DNA from: Mercurialis annua
Taxonomy: Eukaryota; Streptophyta; Magnoliopsida; Malpighiales; Euphorbiaceae
DNA length: 64,000 nt
NCBI RefSeq assembly: GCF_937616625.2
Contig: NC_065573.1
Coordinates: 13,407,001 to 13,471,000 of the forward strand
Reading direction: 5' to 3'
The position numbers were made by a program, and so were the translations under genes. Under the pieces are notes generated by a model. It worked only from the letters and a program-made list of their open reading frames with translations. It did no database searches and was not told where the DNA came from. This document shows, in pieces, positions 9,492 through 22,317 of this stretch. The stretch's first letter is position 1. Each line of letters starts with the position of its first letter.

Positions 9492-12428
9492 TTATATAAA
9501 TTCGTCCTCGAATTTACATATACTTACTTTTTACTTATAATCCAAATTTCATGCTTTGGAAAGCATAGCACCATTTTGACTGGCATTCTCAATCATATCC
9601 CTCTTCCTCATTGTTATTCTTATCATCTGTTTAAACTTCCGTTCAGCAACATATTATCCACTTTGTATAATCCTCTTGATCCTATAACTCGTATAAAATA
9701 CCTTTTACTCCTTAGCTTAGCGTCTTTCAACGCAACCCAAGGACTAATCTCTAATATCTTTCTTCCTAAGCGATCCAAATAGGTTGGTATAAGTTAATAC
9801 CATTTAACTTACTCCAGGGTTATCATAAAACTAGGTTACCTTTGCTAGCTTTCGATAACTCCTCTTTTAATATACCACCTTTGTCATACATATTTATTTA
9901 CTTTATTATTTTTCTTTCTTTAACTTTTCTTTTCAATCTTAGTTGTTTGTTTATGGCTCATCTTATTATTGAGATGACTTTTAGTATGTTTTATAATTAC
10001 TATTTCATAAACTAACTACTTATCCTTTACTTTCCTTATATTTCTATACCTTGTATAGAATGTCCTTTATTTACTCCTCAATCTATAGTAACTTCCTGTT
10101 ACAGATTGGGTAACTGATCTCCTCTCTTTCCAGAATGTGGTTGCGTAGGTGTGGGTGTGGTTATAATCAAACTATCTTATCGTAAAACACCTTTTAACTT
10201 CCTTTACAATCACCGCAAAACTATATTTCCATTACTAGTTTTCGGGATATCAATGTTAATTAGACTTCTTAACTTCTTCTCCATACACATATCTTCCTTG
10301 TTCACAGCTAACAGTTTTCGTAACTGTGCTATAGCTGTTACTATCATGTTTAATTAACTAATTATCAACTTTAACTCCACTTTCAAAACTTTTTACATTA
10401 AAACAAAAGGTTTATTAAATATTTTTCCACTTTTAGTCGGCCATGCATTATGCATTTCTAACCCGACACTCAAAATACATGTACGCTACATGTATATTCC
10501 GTTACCAGTCAGCCTAGACTTCACAGTCATATAGCCCGGTTCTCGGAATTTATCTTTTGAAATTTCTGTCTCAATACAGTTTTCAAATTCTTTTTTTGTA
10601 TACATATATGGAGCTTATGTTGATAATTCCAAGTTAATTAAAGTTTACACTTATTATCGTGATCACTTGCGCTTTTGGTTCACTGCCAAAATTCACGCAA
10701 GTTTCACAGCATCACCTTCATTTTCGAGTATCATATACCTCTTCGTTCGTCGATCGCAACGGTTAAAACTTAGATAACCGTCCTGGGATTATCATATCCC
10801 AATATCAAACCGATCCAACGGTTCGATTACTAGTTAATGGGTTTTACTATATTCTGTTAGTTTCCAGATAACATCTGAAACTTACTCCTTTAATTCTTTA
10901 TCTCTTTCTTACCTTGATAACATTTTTATCTTATGTTAATCCAAGGTTTATTATACTGTTTAAGTATATTGTTTATTCATTAAATAATTAATAATCATTA
11001 ATTAATGAATACCTTGTTTGACACGACTTCACAAAGTCTGTCTGTCGTTAACATAATCAACGACTCTCTTTATTCAAATAAGAACTAGTAGTGTAACTAC
11101 TTGGTTCTGAAAATTATTTTCCTCTTCATCATCTGTCTTTTAATTGATTTGTTGTTGTTTGTTGGTTAAGTGCTGAGGTTTACTCCTCTCAGACTTATGA
11201 GTTTTGGTTTATCTAACCACTCGTTTGGATTTAAGAGATATGTCCATTACTGACATCTGCTCTGTCTGTAAGACCAATCTCAAATCCATTTTAATTAAAC
11301 ACATGCGTATGACTTTGTTCACCGACAGTTACTTGAAGTCAAACTAACCGAATTGTGTTTAATTATATCCTACTCTCTCTTATCTTAATCGCAGTTATCT
11401 TCTATTATCTACTCTTGAACTTTTATTTATCATAAAAGTCCATCACTAGACTTACCTCTCAGTCTATCTCAGAGTAAGAATGTAAATTCTCATTTTTTTC
11501 TCAATCCTTAGTATTTCTAATGTTTCGGAATGAAACATTAGTATCCAGATCTTTATTGTTTATTATGAACAATAAAAATCACATCTTATCTTCGCTATCT
11601 TGTATCCTACCTTGACTTTATTACAGAGTTTTCGTTCGAGTATGCTTACATTTTAAAACAAATACAGTTTGTTTTGTAAACAAATTGTTTCTCAACAATT
11701 TATTTCACAACAATTTTATTTTATAAACAAATGGTTCCTCAAAACAATCGTTTCAAACATATGTGCATATACACATATTCACCCACATATATAAGTATAT
11801 ATGTGTGTACCAGCTGGATTTTCTTTAAATTCATCTCTTCAAAACTGTGAATCTAACAATTCACATTTTAAAACTTTTGTACAATTGTGGCTCAGGGTGA
11901 TGACATCTCTCATCCCCAAAGAGTTGCTATATAATCCACTTTCTCTTTGATATACTAATATACATGATGCATGTCCTAACAAAGTCCTTTTGTATAAGTA
12001 TATGGAATTCAAGTATTCCTTTTTCTATAGTGATTGTTGCAATGTGCATTCATGATGCATCTGAGCACAATAATACATTATTTAAAAACAAAACTATATT
12101 CTCACTCTGTAAGCTTCTTTCAAACTACTTTTCCGTAATATTTCAAGTTTCTTAATCCTAATAATTTATCCTCACATTAGGATTATTATTGCTTCACATC
12201 ATTTGGTTAATTATCAATAGTTATTGATTTCTATATTTTTTTTTAAGGATGCACGTTTCTAACATCCCTAACTTATCAATTCTCATTTATCATTTACTTT
12301 TAATGTTTACTTATATGTGTATTTCTTTTTGTTTAAGGATATGATTTATATTTATAGTTTATGTTTTCCAATTCTAACGCGAATATTGAAAACATATAAA
12401 CAAACTAGCTTAAACATCAAACACATAA
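9492..12428. other. TR-GAG internal non-coding region
   Basis: About 2.9 kb of AT-rich sequence between the gag stop and the PPT. I found no RT, integrase, protease or zinc-knuckle motifs in any frame. The first bases after the PPT (TTCGTCCTCGAATTTACA) match the equivalent block of the Tekay element (TTCGCCCTCGAATTTAAA), so this end is conserved between the two. The rest is not recognised. Confidence 0.6.
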
Positions 12429-13265
12429 CTAAACATTACCTGACGATGATCGCGAAGACGGAAACGCCTCACGAATCATCGGGCCTTTACCTCGCCCTCC
12501 GCGGAATTTCAGTTTTCCCTTATCCTTTCCCCCTCGCGGAACAAAGTAGGGGTTGTAGTGCCTCGCGGGTCCAGAGTTTCCTACCCTAGGAAATGTAGCA
12601 GTAGGTTCTTCAGGTTTAATGTAATAGTACGGCTGGAGGGGTATATCATTCCTCCTCAACTTACTCTCTATCTGCTTCGCACGCCCAGCCAGATATGCCA
12701 CAGAATCTGACTTTACCGCCATGAGTTCCTCGAACTCAGGCCCCAAACCTTTGACGTACCTACTCGCAACTTCCTCACCATCACGAACTAACTCAGGTAC
12801 CTCTTCGCATAAACGCATAAACTCAACAGTGTATGCCTCCACATTCAAATCTTCCCTAGTATACTTGTCCATATAATCCCTCAACCTATCCAAACTTTGG
12901 TTCTCTTGCACCTCCCACTCGCTCACGTATTCCCATGACTGATTCGGCGAGTGTCTTATTTGCTGTTGAACCCTCCTTAGATGGTCCACCTCAGCTAAGA
13001 ACTCTTTTACCTTAAATCCCAGATAAGCTGACGTAGCAGTCGATTCAGACACAGAGCTATGACTATTTCCAGTACTGTTTATGTCTTCATTCAACATTCT
13101 CTCCAATTCCTCTACTCCAATAGCATCCTCCCATATGTCCATGTCACATGCTGATGTTGAGTCAACAGCCTCTATGGGAACAGATGTATCAGGTATAACA
13201 GGCAAACCTGGTACATTATGTGGTTCAGACCCCACATGCGTATGAGCTCTACTTGGCCCAGACAT
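12429..13265 (-). CDS. Gag-like protein of the TR-GAG element
   Basis: This is a frame of 278 codons from MSGPSRAH (ATG at 13263-13265); an in-frame Met four codons upstream (13277) is an alternative. It resembles the core of plant retrotransposon gag domains, with the pattern YTVEFMRLCEEVPEL...SRYVKGLGPEFEELM. The nearby Tekay Gag has the parallel [15 protein letters not shown]...[11 protein letters not shown]. The C-terminus is basic and Gly/Arg-rich (RGGKDKGKLKFRGGRGKG) and lacks a CCHC knuckle, so RNA binding would rest on the RG tail. The stop falls just past a possible donor (CAG|GTAATG), so a spliced extension cannot be excluded. Inferred role: capsid protein supplied by an element without enzymes. 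Confidence 0.75.
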   Translation of the reverse strand: MSGPSRAHTHVGSEPHNVPGLPVIPDTSVPIEAVDSTSACDMDIWEDAIGVEELERMLNEDINSTGNSHSSVSESTATSAYLGFKVKEFLAEVDHLRRVQQQIRHSPNQSWEYVSEWEVQENQSLDRLRDYMDKYTREDLNVEAYTVEFMRLCEEVPELVRDGEEVASRYVKGLGPEFEELMAVKSDSVAYLAGRAKQIESKLRRNDIPLQPYYYIKPEEPTATFPRVGNSGPARHYNPYFVPRGGKDKGKLKFRGGRGKGPMIREAFPSSRSSSGNV

Positions 13266-13796
13266 ACTGAAACACATGAATTTTCAGCATAAGTACCGTA
13301 TGTAATAGTTGTAGAAAAATCACATTTTCCTATAACAGGTATCAACTATTAAACTCATATAAACAAAACATATAACAATCAAACACAATTCAGAGAAAAT
13401 CTAACTATTTTCTCGAACAAAATTTCAGAAGAAATCTTCGCTTTGTCCTGTGTTCTAACAGAACCATTCTCCTCGAGTACTGGTCATCTGTTCTGACCAT
13501 TCCACTTCAAGATTGTAACGTGTTTCCAACTTAGGAACATCTCACATGTTCCATCAGTTGTAACATGTCTCGAACACAAGAACAACTCATGTGTTCCTGA
13601 TCAAAACATCAATACATACTACACACATGTATAGTTGCTATTTACAGCTGAATGTATTCAATAACTGACAACTGATCAAGACATGACTCGAATCCTATGT
13701 TGCTGCAATAGTTCACTAGGAATTCTTATGACTTCTAGTACTTCTACTTAAAATATATCAGCAACAATTCTTCAGACATTCAAGTCCTAAAACATT
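13266..13796 (-). other. TR-GAG leader between PBS and gag
   Basis: AT-rich untranslated leader with several short direct repeats around 'gaacatctcatgtgttcc' (13530-13600). No gene is seen. Confidence 0.5.
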
Positions 13797-13808
13797 GCTC
13801 TGATACCA
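13797..13808 (-). other. Primer-binding site (initiator tRNA-Met), TR-GAG
   Basis: The minus strand reads TGGTATCAGAGC, complementary to the 3' end of plant tRNA-iMet. It lies four bases from the 5' LTR border at 13813. Confidence 0.88.
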
Positions 13809-13812
13809 CCAT

Positions 13813-14012
13813 TGTCACGACCCGATTTCCGCCTCGAAACTCGAGCCGAGACCGGCGCTAGGGAATGGGAATGGTTGTTCCGAAACCCGTAGCAAGCCTA
13901 AAACCTCTATAAATTTTTCGCCTCCTAAATATAAATCTAGATCGTACCTCGCGTACGACCCGTTTTCAGAAAACACCGTTAAAACATTTTTCCGTTTAAC
14001 GTGGAAAACACA
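13813..14012 (-). repeat. TR-GAG 5' LTR, part 1 (3' end of the LTR)
   Basis: This matches 6515-6724 closely apart from a 10-bp difference, and stops at ACACA (14008-14012), the TSD of the nested Tekay array. The rest of this LTR resumes at 43023. Confidence 0.9.
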
Positions 14013-16928
14013 TGTCACGACCCATTTTCATGAATCGCGACCGGCGCTAGGGTATGGGTATGGTTGTACCAAAACCCGTAGCTAGCCTTGCGGATAATCA
14101 ATTTATAACATTTAAACAATGTACCTGTATAAAACCACATGCTCGGGGGCAACCGAGACTTCAGCCTAGTCTAGCAGTACAGATAAACAACATATATTTA
14201 AAGTACGCTTATCTCAAAATAATCTCCAACATGGCAGTATAATATAAAGGTACCATAAATACTATAACCATGCCAAAAACGATAAAGTAACAGTTGGACC
14301 ATTCCAACAAACTAAAGTCTAAAAATATAAATAAGAGACTAAGACATGAATATTTGATACTACTACTGCGGTCTAAGAGTTTAAAACAGTTCGACTCTTT
14401 TTATTCTGAAAATAAAATAAAAACCTCCGGGAGTGGAGAAACGGAGATCGACCAAAGCTCAAATCATAAACCTGGAAAATTTGGGAAAACAACGGGGTCA
14501 GATTTACTGAGTAGAGTTTATATAACCATTTACATTTATTAAGTTAAAAACCTTTAAAACGTTTAATAAAACATTTTCATTATGGATTATCAATGAAACC
14601 CTAAACCACAATTCTAAATCCATTGTCGTGTCGGTGAGACGTATCTCAAAAACCGATCCCCGACTATCACTTAATAAATAGTGAGCCCAGGAGACGTATC
14701 TTCCACCGGTGCCCTCACTAAGGTGAGACGTATCTCAAACCTACCTCAATATCATAATCATTACCGGTGCGCACGCAGTCCCGATGATGCCCATCGAGTA
14801 GCACGTTCCAAATCAAATCCACAATGCCGAAAACAATTCAAAAGCTGCTTATACATATATAGATATATATACAAAATAATACATTTGCTTAATAAAGAGG
14901 TAAATAGAGATATAAACTCACTGCTTGCTAAATCCACGTGATCCTGACAAGCAATCTAACTCTGGTTCGTCTCTGAAGTACGAACAGTCGACGGGTCTAA
15001 TAAAATATTAAAATCATAATTAAAATTAGACCCTAACTCTAAAGAGTACTAGACACCACATAGGACCAGTACGCACAACAACACGCCAATGTATAATCAA
15101 ACACATAAGATTAAAACGTATTAAAACTATAACCCAAGTTATAGAAATCAAATCATATAGTTATATATATTAAATTACAATTCAAGTAATTTATTAAACA
15201 ATTTAATTTAACCCAAGTTGAAATCCATATCAGTGAGTCAGCCGAGTTATTAAAAACTACCAAGCTTCTTCCCACTTGTTGGGCGACCACAGTCTAACCC
15301 AAAACAAAACTTTATTAAATTTATAAACCCGAGTTTATAATTTAAAATACTTTAATAAAACAATTATATATATTAAATAGAATTTAATATCTTATAATTC
15401 AAGTAACCCAAGTTACAACCAAAATTTAATTATTTTAAGTCTATAAAAGTTTAGGGACTAAACTTTACTTTAGCCAAATAGGGACTAAACTGTACTTTAG
15501 CCAACTAAGGACTAAATGGTACTTTAGCCAATTATAAAATCAAATTAATTTCCACTCTTAATTTATTAATTAGAAAATCAAATTAGAAGTCCAAGAATTA
15601 TAACTTTGCTAAAAGAATAGCTTTAGAAACTTTTAGGGGCTAAATTGTAATTTAGCCAAATTGACATATCGATCAAAATTAAATATAATTACTCGACTAA
15701 TTATATTAATTTAGATTATAAGATCATTATCATTTCCAATTTGTCGGTTTATAAAATTGAAACGAAAATCAAAAATAAAAAAAAAACAAATAATATAGTT
15801 AAATTGATTTAAACTAAACAATATGGTGACTAATGTGGCTATTAAGCCATCTTCTCCAAAAACAACAATTGCATGTCACTGCCGCCCATCTTGAATGTTT
15901 CAATTATAACAATTTTTTTTCCAGAATCAATCTTTAACCAAAACCATAATCACACTTTAATCATAAGCTTAATACCTAAACCTATAACATGATTCATATT
16001 GTTTAATCATCAAAATCAACCCTATAACATAAACTAATTAACAAGAAAAAGAAAACCAAGAACACGTAACTGAAACCATTTTAATTTACGGCCGCAACAA
16101 CAACTATCAAATGATGATTCGAAGCGATCACAAATTTAAACCAGTGATTAACTACTAAATCGACAACATGATTCAACAAGTAAAATTGATAGTAAAATCC
16201 TAAAAGGATCTGCGAGTACAATTCAAAGAATCCGCAGAAACAATGCAAGAACACGGCGAACCGAAACGGCGATAAACGGAGTAATCTTTACGTACCTTTA
16301 TCGATTCCAATAAGCGAGATTCGAAAGGATCGTTGAGTCGACGCGAACCGTCAAAGCATAATCGGATTTAAAGCTAAACAATGGAATACGAAATTAAAAA
16401 CCGTATTTGACGATATAATGAATAGAATAAACGAAACGAACACGATCCTTACCAAAACTTGAATCGAACCGAGTTGGGTTGAAGTCTAATGAAATTTCAG
16501 ATTGCTTATGGGAGGATAGCTGCTAGGTTTTTGATTTAGAACGAGAGAATTCTTTTTGGTTAAGAAAAAAGGAGGCGTGAAGCAGTAGCATGAAGAATGT
16601 TTATATAGGGGAAAAGATGATTTGCAGGAAACAACCTTGATGGGCTTTTGGCCAAGGACTTATTCTATAGCCCAATCATTAACGTGGAAATCAAATTGGA
16701 GAGCATGCATAAGGATGGCCAACTTTGCATTGCATAGCATTCATATTATTTATATTTCATAATATTTATTTTTCCCTTTTTCTTTTTTTTTATTTTTCTT
16801 TTAAAATTTAAAATAAAAATATAATAATAATAATAATAAATTACTTAAAGCTTGACGGATTGCAAAAATTTATAACTAAAATAATAATAATAAAAAATAT
16901 ATATAATTTAAAAATACGGGATATTACA
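14013..16928 (-). repeat. Tekay LTR1 (2916 bp; outermost 3' LTR)
   Basis: On the minus strand it starts TGTAATATCCCG and ends GGTCGTGACA. A TATA box (TATATAAACA, 16607-16600 region) lies ~320 bp inside, so transcription probably starts near 16575 and leaves a leader of about 2.5 kb. It keeps a 14-base stretch near 16255 that LTR2 lacks. It shares single-base states with LTR2 (for example 14713, 14972) and with LTR4 (15077 region). Confidence 0.9.
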
Positions 16929-16938
16929 TTCTCCCCAA
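16929..16938 (-). other. Polypurine tract, Tekay copy 1
   Basis: The minus strand reads TTGGGGAGAA directly before the LTR's TGTAATATCC. Confidence 0.75.
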
Positions 16939-17044
16939 CTTATTAAAAATTCGCCCTCGAATTTAAATACATAAACAAATAACATAACAACAAACGTAGT
17001 ACAGAAATAATCAACTAAAACACATAAACAACGATACACGTACC

Positions 17045-20000
17045 TCAAGGAAAGAGGAAAGGGTAACGTTTCCGCATATCGGACTCCGTCTCCCAAGTGC
17101 ACTCCTCAACAGAATGATTTCGCCACAGAACTTTGACCATCGGAATCTCCTTGTTCCGTAACCTACGCACTTGCGTATCAACAATCTCAACTGGTTGTTC
17201 CTCATAGGACAGCTCCTGGTCAATCTCAACGCTCTGGGGCACAATCACATGTGAAGGATCTGAGATGCACTTTCTCAGCATAGAAACATGAAATACAGGA
17301 TGCACTAACGACATGTCTGGCGGCAGAACCAGACGATAAGCCACTGCTCCAATCCTCTCTGAAATCTCATAAGGACCAATGTACCTAGGTGCCAACTTTC
17401 CCTTGACACCAAAACGAACCACGCCTTTCATAGGCGAAACACGAAGAAACACAAAGTCTCCCACCTGAAACTCGATGTCTTTTCTCTTCGGATCAGCATA
17501 ACTCTTATGCCGACTAAAAGCTGTCTCCAACCTCCGTTTTATCAACGGTACCTTCTCTGAGGTAATCTGAATAATCTCAGCACCAGACAACTTCCGCTCG
17601 CCGACCTCTTCCCAGCAGATAGGAGATCGACACTTGCGTCCGTACAGAGCCTCATAAGGTGCCATCTCAATGCTCGCATGGTAACTGTTGTTGTAGGAAA
17701 ACTCAATCAACGGCAAATGAGTATCCCAGCTACCCTGAAAATCAAGAATGCACATCCTGAGCATATCCTCCAAAGTTTGAATAGTCCTCTCAGACTGACC
17801 GTCAGTCTGAGGATGAAAAGCTGTACTGAAGTCCAATCGAGAACCCAAGGACTCCTGTAACGCTTTCCAGAACCTCGAAGTGAAAACAGAACCTCTATCA
17901 GAAACAATCGAAACCGGTACACCATGCAAACTGACAATCCTGTCGATGTACAACTGAGCCAACTTCGAAGCAGGATACGAAACCTTGATCGGAAGGAAAT
18001 GAGCTGACTTGGTCATACGATCAACTATCACCCAGATGGAATCGTACCCCTGTCGAGTACGTGGTAAACCAACAACAAAGTCCATGGCAATCCGCTCCCA
18101 CTTCCACTCTGGAATAGGTAGTGGCTGCAGATAGCCAAAAGGTCTCTGATGTTCCAGCTTCACCTGTTGGCAAGTCAGACACTTGGAAACGTACTCTGCA
18201 ACATCTTTCTTCATTCCGCTCCACCAATACGTACCCTTGAGGTCATGGTACATCTTGGTAGATCCCGGATGGACACTGTAAGCTGACCTATGCGCTTCCT
18301 CCAGAATCTGGTCTCTCAAACTATCCAAATCCGGAACGCACAGTCTAGAACCAAACCTGAGAACTCCGTCAACAAAAACAAACTCGGAATTCCCATCCAG
18401 ATGGATCTCATCCATAATCCGTTTCAATTATGGATCCTCAGCTTGTAAAGCTTTAATCCTATCAATCAAAACCGGCTGCACCTGCAGTTGTGCCAACAAA
18501 CTCCCGTTCTGAGAAACCTGAAAACCGTAGCCCGAAGCTATCAAACCATGCCACTCCCTAACCATGGGTCTACGTCCAACCTCAGAAATATGGGCCAAAC
18601 TGCCCGAAGACTTGCGACTCAACGCATCGGCTACCACGTTAGCCTTACCAGGATGGTACTGAATAGTACAGTCGTAGTCTTTCAGCAACTCAAGCCACCT
18701 CCTCTGTCTCAGATTCAACTCTCGCTGATCAAAGATGTACTTCAAACTCTTGTGATCAGTGAAGATCTCGCAAGTCGCACCGTACAAGTAGTGCCTCCAA
18801 ATCTTCAGAGCGAAAACCACAGCAGCTAACTCCAAGTCATGTGTAGGGTAATTCACCTCATGCTTCTTCAGCTGACGAGAAGCATAGGCGATCACCTGTC
18901 CATGTTGCATCAACACGCAACCTAAGCCAATCCGAGAAGCATCGCAGTACACAGTAAAACCCTCTATGCCAGAAGGCAACGCCAAAACAGGAGCTGTAGT
19001 CAGAATCTCCTTCAGCTTCTTGAAACTTGCCTCACACTTGTCGGTCCACTCAAACTTAACACCCTTCTGTGTCAGCTTAGTCAAAGGTGCAGATATCCGA
19101 GAGAAATCCTGCACGAACCGACGGTAATAGCCAGCTAACCCAAGAAAACTCCTGATCTCGGTAACTGACCTCGGCCTCTGCCAATCCATGACCGCCTCAA
19201 TCTTCTTCGGATCAACCTTGATCCCATCCTTCGACACCACGTGTCCTAAGAAGGTAACCTGTTCCAGCCAAAACTCGCACTTTGAGAACTTAGCGTACAA
19301 CTGATGCTCTCGCAAGGTCTGTAGTATAGTCCTCAAGTGATAAGCATGCTCCTCCTCACTCCGAGAATAAATCAGGATGTCATCAATGAAGACGATAACA
19401 AACTGATCCAAAAACGGCTTGAAAACCCGATTCATCATGTCCATAAACGCTGCTGGTGCGTTAGTCAACCCAAACGACATGACTAGAAACTCGAAATGCC
19501 CATAACGCGTTCTGAAAGCAGTCTTAGGCACATCGACGTCCCGAATCCGAAGTTGATGATACCCGGATCTCAAGTCAATGTAGGAAAAGCACTTCGCACC
19601 CTGTAACTGATCAAACAAGTCGTCGATGCGAGGAAGAGGATATCTGTTCTTGATGGTAGCCTTATTCAACTGCCTGTAGTCGATACAAAGCCGAAAGGAA
19701 CCATCCTTCTTCTTAACAAACAGAACTGGAGCACCCCACGGAGAAGTACTCGGTCTGATGAAGCCATTGTCCAGAAGTTCTTGTAACTGCTCCTTTAACT
19801 CCTTCAGTTCAGCAGGAGCCATCCGATACGGCGGTATCGAAATAGGACCAGTTCCAGGAACAACGTCAATGCAGAACTCGATATCCCGATCAGGTGGTAA
19901 TCCAGGAAACTCCTCTGGAAAAACGTCAGTGAACTCATTCACTATAGGGACAGTGTTCATACTGCCCACCTCAACATCCATGTCTCGAACCACAGCTAAG

Positions 20001-21958
20001 AAGGCTTGAAAACCCTTACTCATCATCCGCTTTGCCTTGATCGCAGAAATTAGATTCTTCGGTGTCTCTGCCTTTTCCCCTTGAAAAGAGAAGGGTAGAT
20101 CACCTGGAATCCGAAACTCAACCGACTTCCCTCGACAGTCGATCGAAGCATAATGGCGTGCCAGCCAATCCATCCCCAAAATCACGTCAAATGAAAGAAC
20201 ATCCAGAACAACTAAGTCAGCACGCAAGTCCCTTCCATGGATAACCACGGGACACGATGGATACACAACATCCACCACCACACAGTCAGATAAGGGAGTA
20301 GAAACAGATAAAGGTTCACTCAGATTTGTTGGTGTTACACCCAACTTAGCAGCAAAACACGTAGACACAAAAGAATGGGTTGCACCCGCATCAAATAAAA
20401 CAAGTGCATCTACGAAAGAGATCTGAAGAGTACCTTGCACCACTGCGTTAGATGCATGAGCATCCTGAGGAGTCAAGGCGAAGACTCTGGCCTGACCCTG
20501 ACTCTGCTGCTGAGAGCTCTGCCCGGTACCATAGCTGCTAGAACCTCTACCGTCGTTTCCACGGCCTCCAAAACCACGGCCTCCAGAACCTCGGCCCCGC
20601 TGGCCACCAAAAGAAGCAGCAGGTTGAGAAAACCCTGCTGGTGCAGAGAACGCTGGTCTCTGACTCTGATAGGATGGCTGAGCGACACTAGCTGCCGACA
20701 TCTGCTGCCCAGATGCCTGAAACTCTCTGGCAAAGTGACCCGGCTGGCCACAAGTAAAACAGCCCCCTGGTGCTAGACGACACTCGCCCGGATGTCGACG
20801 TCTGCAATTCTGGCAGAAGGGAAAACTAGCACCCCCGCTGTTACCGCGCCCAAAACTGCGGCTGCTACCGCTGTTGCCTGAACTGTAGGTGTACGACTGA
20901 TAACTCTTCTTAACACCCCTCTTCTTGTTCTTGTACTGAGAAGGTGCCGATTGGTAGCTACTACCACCACTCTGCTGTCCAGGGCCAGAAGACTTCTTGG
21001 TCTGAGAAGGACCAGAAATCTCCCCAAACTGTAATAACGAACTCTCCAAACGCCGAGCACTGTCCACTACGTCTGTAAAGCCTCTGCGTGTCTCAGTCAG
21101 CAAACTAACAAAATCGCGCCCTAAACCTTTTATGTATCTGTTGTTCACCCTTTCCTGATCTGTCTGCAAGTCCGGCGCGAACCGACCCAACCTCACGAAC
21201 TCTGTCGTGTACTCGGATACTGATCTATCATCCCTAGTAAGTGGGAGCAACCTATCTCTGTGACCCTCTGTCACTGAAAACGGCAAGAAGAAAGCTCTGA
21301 ATCTCGCCACAAACTGAGCCCAGGAGATGGTAGCCATGTCAGCATGAATAGAGCTACGAAACCAGTCCCCAGCTGAACCCTTCATTGACATCTCGACTAG
21401 AACGACGGTCTGACGCTCAGTAGCCTGCAATCGCCGAGCATTCTGCTCAACCTCCTCGAGAAAATCTAGTGCGTCTCCGGAACCGTCAAACTCTGTTGGC
21501 TTCAGCCTCATGTAAGCCAAAACCATGTCCCTGTCAGTGGTTCCGACACCACCAACTGCTGCACCACCAGCCTGTGGTTGCTGCTGCTGAACAATTTGAC
21601 CCAAAACCGCATACTGATCCTGCATAGCGACTTGTCCCGCCTGCAGCTGAACTTGGTTGAGTTGTAGAGCAGCAACTCCAGCCAAAAATGTGTTGAAGTC
21701 AAAGTCCTCCAACTCAGGTTGTGCCCCACCTGGTGCTTGAGCACCTCCTGCAGCACCGCGTCCTACGCCTCTGCCTCTACCTCTACCAGCTTGGCCTCGG
21801 CCACCACGACCTCGACCAGCTCGACCCCGACCAGCTGGGCCTCTGCCTGCTAGTCCTCTACCAGCATGAACCTCTAGTTCATTCTGATCCACCTCCATAG
21901 AGATCGCGTCATCAGCCTCAGCATTTTGCTGAGCCGCAGCACGAGTACGAGTATTCAT
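17045..21958 (-). pseudogene. Tekay gag-pol, copy 1 (one nonsense codon)
   Basis: The Gag-pol polyprotein opens with [10 protein letters not shown] (ATG 21956-21958); Met codons further upstream sit in the leader. The frame is open for 1176 codons, then hits TAA at 18428-18430, where copies 2 and 3 have CAA (Gln). The same frame resumes without shift to the normal stop at 17045. The stop falls between RNase H and integrase, so IN and the chromodomain would be lost without readthrough. The last Cys of the Gag CCHC knuckle is Phe (codon 20720-20722), while the upstream Cys-rich segment ([15 protein letters not shown]), cut by 12 bp in the other copies, is intact. Protease [10 protein letters not shown] and RT FIDD are present. 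In [12 protein letters not shown] the x is Tyr, where the family has Lys. Confidence 0.9.
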
Positions 21959-22301
21959 TCCTAAGAATGAAACAAGAAATTTTTTAAATAACACAGCAAA
22001 TTCCATACTCAAGCATGAAATAGAACAAGCACCAATTAAGATTTCCTGAGAAATCAACAACGATAAAAATTTTATTCACCCAAGTGAAAACAACCACATA
22101 ATAAGCAATAAGTAATTAAATTCACACGACTGACTCACGACATTCCTATAGGAGTAGGCAGAAAGTTTTGAAAATAAAAGATGACGTTTCAAAGACAAGA
22201 CTCGAATCCTAATTCCGCAGTAGTTCCTAAGACAATTTAGTCACTTAACATGCCAAACAAATAAGCACTTAACATTTTAAAGGCCTTGGTTTGAAACCAA
22301 A

Positions 22302-22313
22302 GCTCTGATACCA
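22302..22313 (-). other. Primer-binding site (tRNA-iMet), Tekay copy 1
   Basis: TGGTATCAGAGC on the minus strand, four bases inside the border of LTR2. Confidence 0.88.
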
Positions 22314-22317
22314 AGTT

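Noticed and set aside
14054..14542. Two small plus-strand frames (62 and 82 codons) conserved in all four Tekay LTRs
   Set aside because: Conservation follows from near-identity of the LTRs; they are antisense to the element and show no recognisable domain.
17045..18427. Separate 460-codon integrase gene
   Set aside because: It is the continuation of copy 1 gag-pol in the same frame after a single nonsense codon, not an independent gene.
18488..20776. Plus-strand frames of 60-113 codons antisense to Tekay pol, repeated in each copy
   Set aside because: Shadow frames of a GC-balanced coding region; they recur only because pol recurs.
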